Assembly (NCBI GenBank): GCA_033439265.1 | Contig: JAVTVX010000005.1 | Coordinates: forward strand, 7,016,001-7,080,000 | From: Dillenia suffruticosa | Lineage: Eukaryota; Streptophyta; Magnoliopsida; Dilleniales; Dilleniaceae | Direction of reading: 5' to 3' | Length of the DNA: 64,000 nt | In this document: one piece after another, positions 45,220 through 56,088 of the stretch | Position numbering within the stretch: the stretch's first letter is position 1 | Layout: every line of letters starts with the position of its first letter | The notes under the pieces: generated by a model | Databases searched by the model: none | Seen by the model: only the letters and a program-made list of their open reading frames with translations | Told to the model about the DNA's origin: nothing | Position numbers and translations under genes: made by a program

Positions 45220-47016
45220 TCACCATCTATCAAAACCAAAAACCCATGTTGACTTCAATCTTTTGCTGCAAGATTTGCCTATTGTATCATAAAGAATGGT
45301 GTAGTTCAAGCTACTCACATTCCTGAAGTAGCAGGACTTGCTGCCACCATAGTCGTAAACCTGTTGGGTACTCCCAAGTCCACTTTGTATTAAGTTGTCC
45401 TTCACAAGAATAGAGCCCTGCCCATTCTGCAAATTCCTGAGAGAGCTACTTGGGACTCCAAAATTACTACCCGATGACCTATCTTCACCAAATTCCAACG
45501 TAACATTTGATATTTGAGAATAAGTTCCATTCCCCTGATCTTCACCGTTCAAGTATACTTGAATCAGAAATTTCTTGTGTGACTGTGAAATGTGGGTTTC
45601 GGAAGATGGCATCTCAAAATTAACACTGGTATTGAAATTGATGATCTGGTTTACAATCTGCATATCCCCATCATTACCCATCACCATTTTGTTAGTATAA
45701 TTGAACTCCTGAGCAAAATGGGTCGTGACCCTTCCATGTGAAGATTTTACCCATCCACTTGATAAAATCGATCTACTTACTTTCGTTAAGAAAGTGCCAT
45801 TCAAACCTTTAAAGTTAGATTCAAGAGACACTAGACTAGGCATGCTATTAGAGCTCAGTAGTTTCCCTTCAGTTTGTGTGCTCTGACTATCCAACCAAAG
45901 ATGTAAATTTGCATCAACATACCACACATTCAATGCATTTGTGACACTAAAAGCAAACTCATGTGTCTCACCATCCAAAATCTTCTCCAAGAATGGTGTG
46001 ATTTCGATATCATAAGAAGGAAGATCAAATGACCCAATTCCAGTTATCGGTCTCCACAAGAAAGGATTTATCCCACCAGTATAAATTACAGTAAAAGGCC
46101 ATACAGCACCAATAATCACACCATCCAATCTCACCAGAACCTCTCTAAAAGGTCCATTTCCGGGTGTATTAGTCAGGTTATTTGCATCAATATACTCTTG
46201 AGGAGGATTAGAATACCAAAACTCATCATTTTCATGAAAAGAAACATAAACCTCCAAAACAGCCCTATAAACATTTCTAGGAATTTTGAACTCCTTCGCT
46301 TGAGTATCAGTAGAATTCTCAATTTCAAACCACAACCCATCATTCAACGGCAAATTTCGTGAAATCGGTAAGATCAAATTTGCCCTAGAATGACGATTTC
46401 CATGACCGAAATTCCCCAAACTAGGTAAAAACCGATTCAAACTATGTTCTTCAGGGTAAAACTTAATTGTAATGTTCACATGGTAGATGCCAGTATAAGT
46501 GCTATCAACTAAATTTCCAAGATACACCGCAAGTGTTTGATTCTGCATTAGCAGCGAATTATACCTTGTAATGTCCTTCTCAACTGTCCAGATTGTGCCT
46601 GTGGCTATAGGCTCAGCAGTACAACTTCTAAGAATCTCAGCCCCACCTAACCAAACCCCAATAATTCTATCAAATTGTTTTCCTCTACAGGTAGATTTCC
46701 ATTCAAGAACGATTTTTGAGAATTTCTGAGATGGGCAATTTTCGGGTGGAGTGTAATTTGCAAGAACGGGCGGTTTGCTGTAGGTGTAACCAAAGTCATG
46801 TTGGAGTACTAGGTATGAACAAGGTCTAGTTTTGGGGAGATTTATGGGTTTGGAGACTTCAAAGTATTTTGTTAACTGGGTGTGGTTAGAGGATTTGGGT
46901 TGGAAATGGAGGTCTGATTTGCTGAGATGGTGGGCTCTGTGAAGGGTTGCTGTGGAGGAGACAGATTGGAGGAGGAGAAAGAAGAGAGAGACGAGAAGTG
47001 GATGAGAAACGGCCAT
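45220..47016 (-). CDS. Peptide-N4-(N-acetyl-beta-glucosaminyl)asparagine amidase A-like protein (PNGase A)
   Basis: Intact single-exon frame of 598 residues. Residues 1-22 form a signal peptide (hydrophobic core LLVSLFFLLLQSVSS). The rest matches the plant/fungal PNGase A family: FEVSKPINLPKTRPCS, VLQHDFGYTYSKPPV, the Lys/Glu-rich WKSTCRGKQFDRI, VWLGGAEILRSCTAEP, later NPPQEYIDAN and WPFTVIYTGGINPFLWRPI, and a C-terminal DYGGSKSCYFRNV segment. The family cleaves the amide bond between N-glycans and asparagine on glycopeptides, including alpha-1,3-fucosylated plant glycans, in the secretory or acidic compartment. Many NxS/T sites fit a secreted glycoprotein. The Met at 47016 starts the signal peptide; length agrees with the family. 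In memory of Arabidopsis, the same neighbour order holds (At3g14920 next to At3g14910 and At3g14930). Confidence 0.92.
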   Translation of the reverse strand: MAVSHPLLVSLFFLLLQSVSSTATLHRAHHLSKSDLHFQPKSSNHTQLTKYFEVSKPINLPKTRPCSYLVLQHDFGYTYSKPPVLANYTPPENCPSQKFSKIVLEWKSTCRGKQFDRIIGVWLGGAEILRSCTAEPIATGTIWTVEKDITRYNSLLMQNQTLAVYLGNLVDSTYTGIYHVNITIKFYPEEHSLNRFLPSLGNFGHGNRHSRANLILPISRNLPLNDGLWFEIENSTDTQAKEFKIPRNVYRAVLEVYVSFHENDEFWYSNPPQEYIDANNLTNTPGNGPFREVLVRLDGVIIGAVWPFTVIYTGGINPFLWRPITGIGSFDLPSYDIEITPFLEKILDGETHEFAFSVTNALNVWYVDANLHLWLDSQSTQTEGKLLSSNSMPSLVSLESNFKGLNGTFLTKVSRSILSSGWVKSSHGRVTTHFAQEFNYTNKMVMGNDGDMQIVNQIINFNTSVNFEMPSSETHISQSHKKFLIQVYLNGEDQGNGTYSQISNVTLEFGEDRSSGSNFGVPSSSLRNLQNGQGSILVKDNLIQSGLGSTQQVYDYGGSKSCYFRNVSSLNYTILYDTIGKSCSKRLKSTWVFGFDRW

Positions 47017-48099
47017 GGTTGGTAATGGAATGGTGGGAGCATTAATGAATTATCAGTTTTGGAGTGATTAAGCATTGTCCACTTGGAACATTCTACGGGA
47101 GCATTAATGACACGATTTAATAGCCGTTGGATTTAGTTGAATTATCTGGTAAAATGATTGGTACCCGTTTCGTTTCAGTAGCCTTTGAATAATAAGTCGG
47201 GAGTGATTAATCCTGCGGACAAGAATTATAAAATGATTTATTCATATATATTATTGCGTTAATACTAAAATGCGATGATGCATGGCTGACGTCATCTCTT
47301 TAATACTGAATGTCCGAACAACTCCACTTAAAAAAACTAAATTTTTTTGCAAACAAATTAGAAAATTTATATTTTAAAAAATAATAATAATAAGTTTCAT
47401 TATTAGTGTCTTTCTCACTAATAATATTTCTTTTTCAATTATATTTTATCTATTCTTTTATTTTCAATTTTATATATTTTTTTAAATCTATCGAATATTT
47501 ACATGATAACATGTAAAATATGAAAATTATAAAAAAAAATCCAAAAGAATAATGCATCAACTCGAGGAGATGGTTTTTTTAAAATATTATCTTTTAATAC
47601 ATTAATTTTCAATATTTTACACATCTATATTAATTTTTTTCTTCGGTAACGAAAAGAGTTAACAGGTTTAATAAAAGAAATGAAATTGAAATTATAGGAA
47701 TAAATAAAAAAAATATTTTTTGATCTAGAGAGAAAATTGAAGTGAGTGAAAGAGACACTAATATTGAAATTACATAATAATTCAAACAATAATAAATTTT
47801 TTATTTATTTTAAAAAATTTGGGGTTGTTCGAATAGTCACCTATGGTCTTTTTCTTAGCAATAAAGAGTTGAGATTAGCATTGTATTATTCCAAGGGCAC
47901 TCTGGTCATTTTGTGAATGCACAATGTCAATTCACCAACATTGCCTACTGTTTTTTCCAAAAAGCCGAACGGCCCTTATTTTCTTTTTTGACAATTTTGA
48001 GGAGAATTTCAGATGTCACCATCCCCTTGAAATGTATACTTTATTTTAGGAGAAAAAATTTTCAACAGAATATTATAATTTTTTTTAATAAATAAATAA

Positions 48100-48130
<31 letters not shown>

Positions 48131-48894
48131 ATTCTTTAGAAAAAGGATGAAATGGCCATTATGGTTACAAATTTTGATATTAAAGTTTAATTTCTCTTAA
48201 ACAAAAGAGATTTTTATATTCAAATGATGCAAAAAATTTGTGGATTCTAAAAAAGAAAAGTGCAAATTGTAATTTATGTTGAAATTGTGTCAAAATTTTC
48301 AGACATTCTATCTAATTTAACCATACCTATTGTATTTTTTTTTTTTTTTGAATAATTGCAAACGAACACATATACACCATAATTCTTTTACTAAATAATT
48401 ACAAAGATACATTACACAATCAAATAAATATCCTAAAATGAGATTAAATAAGAAAAATTATACGTGTAATTAATGAAAATTTGATGCGATAACAGGTTGG
48501 GTACTCGGGGGAGGCTGATTGGAGGAAGGAAAAGCCAGAATAAAGCCTTGTTTATGCACGGTGATAACAAAGCAATTACTGGTTTCTCTTGCTCCTGCAC
48601 TTACCACTTATCACCCACGCCTGCAATCTATTTGCCAAGTTGTACCAGAGTATTGAAGGCCATTATTTGATAACATGAGAAGAAATAGTTAAGGTGGTCA
48701 CCTCTCAACAAAAAAAAAAAAAAGGAGATGAAGTAGCTTCCCCTCAAAATAAATACTTATATAAGGCGAAACCATTGGCTATGCAAAAGGAATTAGCTGG
48801 ACAATCAAGTCAATGGCCTTTTTCATGGACATATCAAACTTTAATATAGTTTCTATTGGATATCAACAACAATGAATGATGGTTCTAGTGAATC
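47017..48894. other. AT-rich intergenic region with microsatellite
   Basis: Upstream region of the PNGase A-like gene on one side and 3' flank of the RAB3GAP2-like gene on the other. Contains (AAAT/TA)n at about 48088-48131. No exons recognised. Confidence 0.5.
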
Positions 48895-51800
48895 TCAATG
48901 AAGAGCTCTATTCAGAACAGATAATTGACCTGAGTCTCCATTCAATAGGAAAACCTCTAAAGGAACATAAGACGAAGACACGGAGGATGATCCGATCCCA
49001 CAGGCAGGTTGTAATATTTTGCTTCCTCTAGCACATTGAATCGTAAGAAGACGTTGTCCAGTCCTCATCCGCCAGACCTTAAAAAAGAAAAAAAAAATTA
49101 TGTTGTAAGAGAAGAGATTAAGTAGCTTCCACTCAAAACTTGAAGAGATGCTTCAGCTTTGTGGGTGAGGGTATAGTTTGAGGGGCTAAGGGTACGGCAG
49201 GTAGGGGCAATGATCAAGGAAACCAAAGCCCTTTCCTAAACATCAGGGATCAGGCTTTCCTAGAGACAAGCCCTCACAATTTGCGTGCTCAGTGATATGC
49301 ACAGTTTGTGAGCTATTGCACATACAACCATATATAGGAAGGCAGTTGACGGTTGCTAGAGAACAAAAAATAAAAAATAAAAACATCCAAAAAAGGGTTG
49401 CTTTTCCAATTTTCTTGATTTCTGAAGTACCTCGACAATTCCTTTTCTTGGGGCATGAATAGCTAGACACAGGCTATACTCGCTCTTCCCTTGTTTGCCA
49501 TAAGTAGAACTTGATGATGAAGCATCCTTATCAACAAGCATTTCCATGAATAGGCAGCTGGCATCCCGGTACCCCTGGAACAGAAGTGAAGTTCAATTTA
49601 TTCAACCAAAAAAAAAAAAAAAAAAAACAGTTGAGTGAAAAGGAATTCCATTCATCGGGTCCAAACAAGAACCTTCCACAGCCGCACTACAACAAGTGCC
49701 TGAGTGTCTAACAGCAGAATACGACCAAGCGAATCAGTTATTGCAGCCAATGTACCACTGGGTGATAAAGTTAGTTTTTCACCCTTCCTTGGATGATCCT
49801 TCAAACATGTCAGTGGAGAAGCTGTGCAAATTATCCCAGTTAGTAATAACAAAATATGTTGCCTGCTTAGTAAACAGAGCTTATTAATGCTTAGATAGAG
49901 CATTATGGCAATAAGCAATGTCAACAAACGATAAAAAGAATCACGTAAGACCATTTAAGAACCAGGAAGGATTTGTATGGTCCACTGATTAAACCCCAAC
50001 TTGAAATTTTTTAAAATAAAGCTTGTACACAATAAAGATGACCTCATAGCAATGCTTACATGTGAGTAATCAGGTTTTGGAAGTCCTTTTTCCTCTTTTC
50101 CAGCAATGTTCACACATGAACTTATTCTCGCTTGGTAAGTAGGTAACAGACTTGGCAAGAAAAAGGCATCCAAACTTAAGTACTCCTCAACTAGATCACT
50201 ATGATTTTCAGTTCTTTTTTAATCAATTTTGTGCAATTTACTTAATTTTACATGAAAATTTCAAATAAGATTAGAAATCACCTTTAGCAAATGGTTGAGG
50301 CTTAACTTCACGTTTTTTGGATGATGTTCTGTCTCTCCTCCATATGACTTTGGAAACAGAAGCTATGGTAGAAAATGCTGCAGGTACAACCTTTGACACA
50401 ATAGCTCCCACCAAGGACCTACTTCTATCCTCTGAAAGTCTTTTACACAATAGAAGAAACATATAATATTAGTTGTGATGGGCAGCCTGATCAATTTCAC
50501 AAGCAACTTGGTAGGCGCATTCTGTACAAAATTTCACAAATTAACCTGTATGCTGAAATCACTGCATCCTCTCCGATGGTGACTGCACAATAGTAATGTT
50601 GACTTGACTGCCCAACAATAAAAGCAGCTGAATTCAAATACCAGAATAACTTCAGAAAGTTTCCATTTTCACTTGGTAAACTGTAAGCAGCATTTCTCAT
50701 ATTGAATATAATAGAAAGAGCATCAAAATTGGTCTAGAGGTCTCTATTGAACACCATAATCATCCGCAATGCACCTTCAACAACTAAGAAGAGAAAGAAA
50801 CACAAATTACCTGGAGTTCCATCAGCGGTGGAGGCATTATGCCTGTAATAGCTGCATCAACACATGATCCATACTTGTTGACATTCCAAATCTGATAGTG
50901 TATTCTATCAAAATCATCAGGATCTCGCCTTCTCTTCTTTTGCTCCCAAAAATCGGATTGAGTTTCTTGAAACCACTGTCGCAACATATTCTGCATCCAA
51001 GAATTAATACATGAAAAAACACTTCAGGGTTTCATGAAAAAGTTCAAAACAACTTAGTTTGTCCTGGTTTAGCCCTACAACATTAAAACACTACGAACAT
51101 AATTGCTTTTAGTATTTTATGGAATAAAATTTTCTTAGTTGTTAAGTTTGGGTCAAGATTCTGTCTACTAGGTATCTGAAACCACAAAGGTAATTGGATC
51201 TGAAAATATGAATTACAAGAAAATCATTACCTGGAGATCAGCTGCATCAAAGCGGGCAATTACACCAGGCATAACAAGGGAAACTTCATCTAAAACAGTC
51301 TCTTGCATCAGATCCTTCCTAGTTCCTCGGATTCGTAGCTTTGTAATTCGTGCAGGATATATAAACTGTGAAAAAGGAGGTATTATGTGCCTAATGCGTT
51401 ACAGAAATTTATACTTCACAATCTTCTGCAACTACAAACACATGAATACAACAAAAATGTAGCTCTAGGAGGGACTAACTCAACCTCAAATGAATAGGTA
51501 AATATAAATTTAGAAGGGACTTTTATCCCCATCCTAGAAAACAATATCAGAATGGCTAACATTATTATAACTGTAGTGTAGAAGCTCTGAGAGCACCAGA
51601 CAAGTAAAGATGGCGCGTAACTTGTTGCAGACGGTAAAACTAGAAGGACCAACCAAGAGAAAACAAAATATCACTTGCTGCTGTAATTAATCTTTTTAGT
51701 AGCACTTCATGATTGTGCTATGATGATCATATGTGTACTAAATGATCAGTCCAAAGCTTCCCTTGCTGAACAGCAACATCACTATTTCAATCTTATGTAA

Positions 51801-52721
51801 TCCCATTCATCTAACATGTCCTGTGAATGGTTTGGACAAACTATCTCAAACTGCATTTCAGCCCCAACCACAGGTTTATTAGTTGATTCACTAGACCTTT
51901 TAGCCAATTCCTCCATTCAAATCAAGTTAGGAAAAACAAAAAGGCTCAAACATAACATTTGGCAGAGATAATACAATTTATTAATGAGAACAACTCGCAA
52001 GTACATATAAATAAGAAAACGTAGAAAACACCATCCAGATATTTACATTATCCGAAAAATTAGCACATTTTCTTGTCAGGTTTCTTACTAAGAATCTTTG
52101 CTCACTTTAATGAGACTTACCTTGCAAGTAACATAGCTTACTCCACTTGCAATCATGTTCACATAAAATCAGAAATCGACCCACAATACACCCATGCAAA
52201 CAAATCTCTGAAAAATTGATCGCATGAACCACAAAAGGTTATGCTCCAAATAAAAACCCCCCAACAATAAACTGCACAAACTAAAATTTTAATTCATTTG
52301 TTGAAACGTCAATGCGAAGCATCAAAGACCAAATTGAAAATTCCTTTCTTTGTGGGTAACGACAATAGAGATATACCTGTTTATGAATCAAATCACCACC
52401 AACAGAAAAAACCAAGAAATACCCATTTGAAGTCCCAAAAGAAACAACCTCAATATCATCAAAAACGAGCCATTCAAGAGCAGAGATGTGGCCTTCAATG
52501 GAAGGAGAGAGAGAAGGTCGAATTTTAGAAGGAGAAGAAGGGTCATTATCCCAAGAAACGATGAGAATAAGCGATTGATTAGAAAAAGCGAGAGAGCGAG
52601 CGTTGAGTGAAGTTAAGAGATTTGGGATGTCGACTAACCAGCCCTCTTTGCCTGCCCCGAGATCGCTCAGTTCTTCGCAGGCAATGCAACCCAGTTCTGT
52701 TGTATGTTGCTTTCTAGCCAT
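48895..52721 (-). CDS. Rab3 GTPase-activating protein non-catalytic subunit-like protein (RAB3GAP2 N-terminal domain)
   Basis: Eight exons: 52721-52377, 51365-51231, 50990-50811, 50607-50546, 50439-50282, 49821-49673, 49574-49431 and 49077-48895. They sum to 1356 nt, exactly 451 codons plus stop, and stay in frame at every junction. One acceptor (AAAAG at 50440) is weak but needed for SAYR|LSED continuity. Blocks: ALEWLVFDDIEVVSFGTSNG, YPARITKLRIRGTRKDLMQE, RIHYQIWNVNKYGSC, GEDAVISAYR, KGEKLTLSPSGTLAAITDSL (then GRILLLD), LCLAIHAPRKGIVEVW.MRTG and RLLTIQCARGSK. The family's N-terminal domain is a WD-like fold; in animals it partners the catalytic Rab3GAP subunit in Rab regulation and autophagy. 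The plant role is inferred from family only. The first Met at 52721 is chosen for fit to the family N-terminus. Confidence 0.88.
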
Positions 52722-53526
52722 TCTTTAATTATTGGGTTTCATTTAGGGACATTGATTTTGGAGTTTTTTCCCTTTCTGAAATTACTGGATTGATTGTCCT
52801 AGGAAGAAGGGAATTGAGGATATGTGATATGGTTATGAACTTAGGGGAGACGAAAATGCAGAGGGAAGGGAGAGAGGACTTTCGATTAATTTTGTCAAGC
52901 TAAGAAGGTAAACGATGCGTTCCAATCAAACCTAGACGATGAGTTTGATGAATGATTGCGTTTTTATTTAGAATCTTCAAAGCCTTATCCTTTTTATTTT
53001 GGAGCACATATAAACCTTTCCCATTGACAGCTAAATTTATAAATTTAGTCATATATTATATTAAGTTAATAGATCATATATTATATCATTAAATATGTTA
53101 CATGGCTTCTACATAACAAATACATTTTTTTCTCTCTCATTTTAACCTTAGTTTATTTATCACTAAGTTTTTTTTTTTTAAATAATAATACGTTAAAATC
53201 ATAAAAAGTTATGTGATTTATTTGTTGGTATAGTATATTTGTCAAAAATTTTATTATAAATTAAAATTATTATAAATTTATATATTTGGAATTTAATAAA
53301 AGATTTTAAAAAAGAAAAAAAGGAATTAATAGAAAAGGTTTACAAACTTTCGGACTTTAGATAAAGATGTGGTTATATTTATTATTGTTTTTTCATAGCC
53401 AGTAAAACCAAACTTCTCTCGTTTTTGCATGAAAAAACGACGCAATTTCGAAACCAGAGGGTCGAAACAAAATGGGAGCAACTAGACCCTTTATCTCCAA
53501 TCCTCTACAGTGAGAAACACACGAAA
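52722..53526. promoter_or_regulatory. Shared upstream region between divergent genes
   Basis: About 800 bases separate the start codons of the RAB3GAP2-like gene (minus) and the EMB3120-like gene (plus). This interval must hold both promoters. It is AT-rich (53030-53340) without a motif I can name with confidence. Confidence 0.5.
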
Positions 53527-55365
53527 ATGTTGCACGCTTTCTCCTTAATGCCTCCCTCTCATCTCTTAAACCCTAAACCCTTTCCGATATCATCATTCCT
53601 CACAAACCCCACCAATCCATTATCATCATCAGCTGCAATTTCTTCATCATTTTCTCTGACTATAACTTCAAAGCCCCCATTTCCTCTGTCTGAAGTCCAC
53701 ATCCTGTGTCTCGCAGGCCGAAGTGACAAAAAACCCGGAAAGCCCTCTTCAGGACGCATTGAGGGCCCCGCAGAAATTCGGCGGCGAGCGAAGAGAAATG
53801 CTCGAATCAGAAGTAAGAAGCTTGCTGAAAGCCTGTTTTACAGGCTCAAAAACCCTAATAAGAATTACCCAGATAATTTTACTGAAGACGAGCTGCAAAT
53901 GATTGGTTTGGGGTATGATAGAATGGTTAGGTTCATGAAAAAGGATGACCCAAATTTGAGACACCCATATGATTGGTACAAGTACGGTCAATTTGGCCCT
54001 TATTCATGGAGGGGTATTGTTCTTGGTGATCCAATTCGCGGGCGTTTTAGCGATGAGCGTGTGTCAATTTTTGGGGAAGTTAAGGATCACGAGGAGTGGG
54101 AGAAGATTGAGCAGCATGAAATGGCTGTTGATTATCAGAGTAGTTTGGATAAGTTGAATAGGTCTATAGGGTTTAGGTATTTTTGGGTGTTTGTTAGGCA
54201 TCCCAGGTGGAGGGTTAGTGAATTGCCATGGGAACAATGGACATTGGTGAGTGAAGTTGTGGTTGAGGCTAAGAAGGAAGAGAGGTTGGATAAGTGGACT
54301 TTAATGGGTAGGTTTGGGAATAAGACTAGGGCTTTGATTACTCAATGTGCAGCTTGGTTTAGACCAGACATTATCTATGTTAAGCGTCCCGTTTATCAAT
54401 GTAGGTTTGAGCCTCAAGATGATTTCTTTCGGTCATTGACACCATTGCTTAATCCTGAAACGGAAAAGGATTTTATGTTTGAGGTGAAGTTGGATGATGA
54501 GAGGGTTGAGTTGTGTACTTATTTTGGTGGGTTGTGTAAGATTGTGAAGGTGAATCCAAAGGCTTATGTTGATGATGTTGTTAAGGCTTATGAGAAGTTG
54601 AGTGATGAGAAGAAGTATGAGTGTGTGGGGTTTCTGTTGTTGAATCATCCAAAGCTATTGTTGCATCCGTATACTAAAGAATGGAAGGCAAAGTTGGAGG
54701 AAATGGAGTGGGGCTGCGATGCTCCCGATGATGATGATGATGATGATCGAAAAGCAACAGAGACGACCGAAGTCGTGGATTGGATTGAAGATGATGGTGA
54801 TGATGAGGATGATGAGGATGATGATGATGATGGTGGTGGTGGTGCTGATAAAGATGATGAGGATGATGTGGTTCTAGATATGGAAGATGGTCAAGTTGCT
54901 GATGGTGGTGGTGGTGATGATGATGATGGTGTCGTTGACGCTGCAGAAGATCATTTAGATGAGGAAGAGGATCCGAAGTACTGGGACGAGCAGTTTAAGA
55001 AAGCATTGAGTAGCTCAGAAGCGATGGAGAGAATTGCAAAGCAAAGTGTGGAGACATCTACAAGGTTCTACGAGAAACAAATAAAAGAAATGGAAGAAAA
55101 GGTAGAAGACCAAAAGGCAGAAGACAAGGTAGAAGACCAAAAGGCAGAAGACGGAGATGAGCTATTTTTAAGGAGTAACAGGCAAAAAGTGAAGAAAGAG
55201 GAATGGAAATTTGTAGGTCATGGTCCATATAGGAGGAGGGTTAAGAAGAGTAGAATCCCTCCTGCATTATTCTTGAGAGCAGCAGTCAGACCATTCACGT
55301 ACAAGGATCTTGTGAAGGAAATTGTTTTGACCAGACATGCAATACTGGATGGCGAAATCAAGTGA
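53527..55365 (+). CDS. EMB3120-like plastid protein of unknown biochemical function
   Basis: Single open frame. The upstream in-frame Met at 53425 would give 646 residues; I prefer the Met at 53527 (612 residues), because it starts a Ser/Thr/Pro-rich chloroplast transit-type segment (first 70 or so residues, few acids), as usual for this family. After it come basic GPAEIRRRAKRNARIRSKKL, a conserved region with YGQFGPYSWRGIVLGDP, HPRWRVSELPWEQWTLVSEV and WFRPDIIYVKRPVYQCRFEP, then a long Asp-rich tract (about 430-510 from the upstream Met numbering), a Lys/Glu coiled region with duplicated KVEDQKAED, and a conserved C-terminus (GHGPYRRRVKKSRIPPALFLRA). I recall the Arabidopsis relative At3g14900 as EMBRYO DEFECTIVE 3120. 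No catalytic motif is visible. Confidence 0.85.
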   Translation: MLHAFSLMPPSHLLNPKPFPISSFLTNPTNPLSSSAAISSSFSLTITSKPPFPLSEVHILCLAGRSDKKPGKPSSGRIEGPAEIRRRAKRNARIRSKKLAESLFYRLKNPNKNYPDNFTEDELQMIGLGYDRMVRFMKKDDPNLRHPYDWYKYGQFGPYSWRGIVLGDPIRGRFSDERVSIFGEVKDHEEWEKIEQHEMAVDYQSSLDKLNRSIGFRYFWVFVRHPRWRVSELPWEQWTLVSEVVVEAKKEERLDKWTLMGRFGNKTRALITQCAAWFRPDIIYVKRPVYQCRFEPQDDFFRSLTPLLNPETEKDFMFEVKLDDERVELCTYFGGLCKIVKVNPKAYVDDVVKAYEKLSDEKKYECVGFLLLNHPKLLLHPYTKEWKAKLEEMEWGCDAPDDDDDDDRKATETTEVVDWIEDDGDDEDDEDDDDDGGGGADKDDEDDVVLDMEDGQVADGGGGDDDDGVVDAAEDHLDEEEDPKYWDEQFKKALSSSEAMERIAKQSVETSTRFYEKQIKEMEEKVEDQKAEDKVEDQKAEDGDELFLRSNRQKVKKEEWKFVGHGPYRRRVKKSRIPPALFLRAAVRPFTYKDLVKEIVLTRHAILDGEIK

Positions 55366-55368
55366 GAG

Positions 55369-56088
55369 TTAAAGCATTTAGTTGAATTCAAAATGTCTGT
55401 ATGATTCATTGTTGGACGTTTAATTCAAGTTAGTTTTCTGGTGATCCTGTTGAAACTGGGAGGCTAAGGGTCCCGAAATTGATGGGGTGAACTTACCTTA
55501 ATGGAAGCAAGCAAGCAAGCTGGAGCTCTTAGCTTGGCTACGAAGATGTGTAATGTTGCTGATAATAAGTCATATCTTTGGGCATAAAGTTTGTAATTCT
55601 AACCGTCTTGTTCTTGATATCTCTTCTTTAAGTTGGCAATCTATCTGAAACCAAATTAAACTTTACTAAAGATCATTAGCATCTGCTAATCTCATTTGGC
55701 TAAATAATCATAAGGGAAACAGCATCTGCTAATTTTGTATATTCATATGCATCCCAACAAATTCAAATAGTAAGAGAGTCCGATAATTATTGCCAAGTCT
55801 TGATGGAACTGCCTTAAATCTTAAAATTTGTAAGAAAAAGAAATGTACAAGATGCTTTGAGCTTCAAAACCAGACTTGTATCAGGGTTGTCAAAATTACA
55901 GCAGTATGTAGCATGATTAGCTCAAAAATGAGCCAGATTTTGAATTGGAGATTGTCCCAAAACAAATTAACTAAGGCAACCATGAAGTTATGCTGTACAC
56001 CAGAAAGGAAATGGCAAAGAAACATTGAACATGGAAGATTGTATGCATCACAGACCAATGAGGCATGTTCATTTTTCATCAACATCAT
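55369..56088. other. 3' intergenic region between convergent genes
   Basis: Holds the 3' UTRs of the EMB3120-like gene and of the ZDP-like gene on the other strand. Small open frames at 55790-56092 on both strands cover this and look spurious. Confidence 0.5.

Noticed and set aside
53425-53526. Upstream Met at 53425 as start of the EMB3120-like protein
   Set aside because: The 34 extra residues are charged and unlike a transit peptide, whereas the segment after the Met at 53527 looks like one. Kept as an alternative only.
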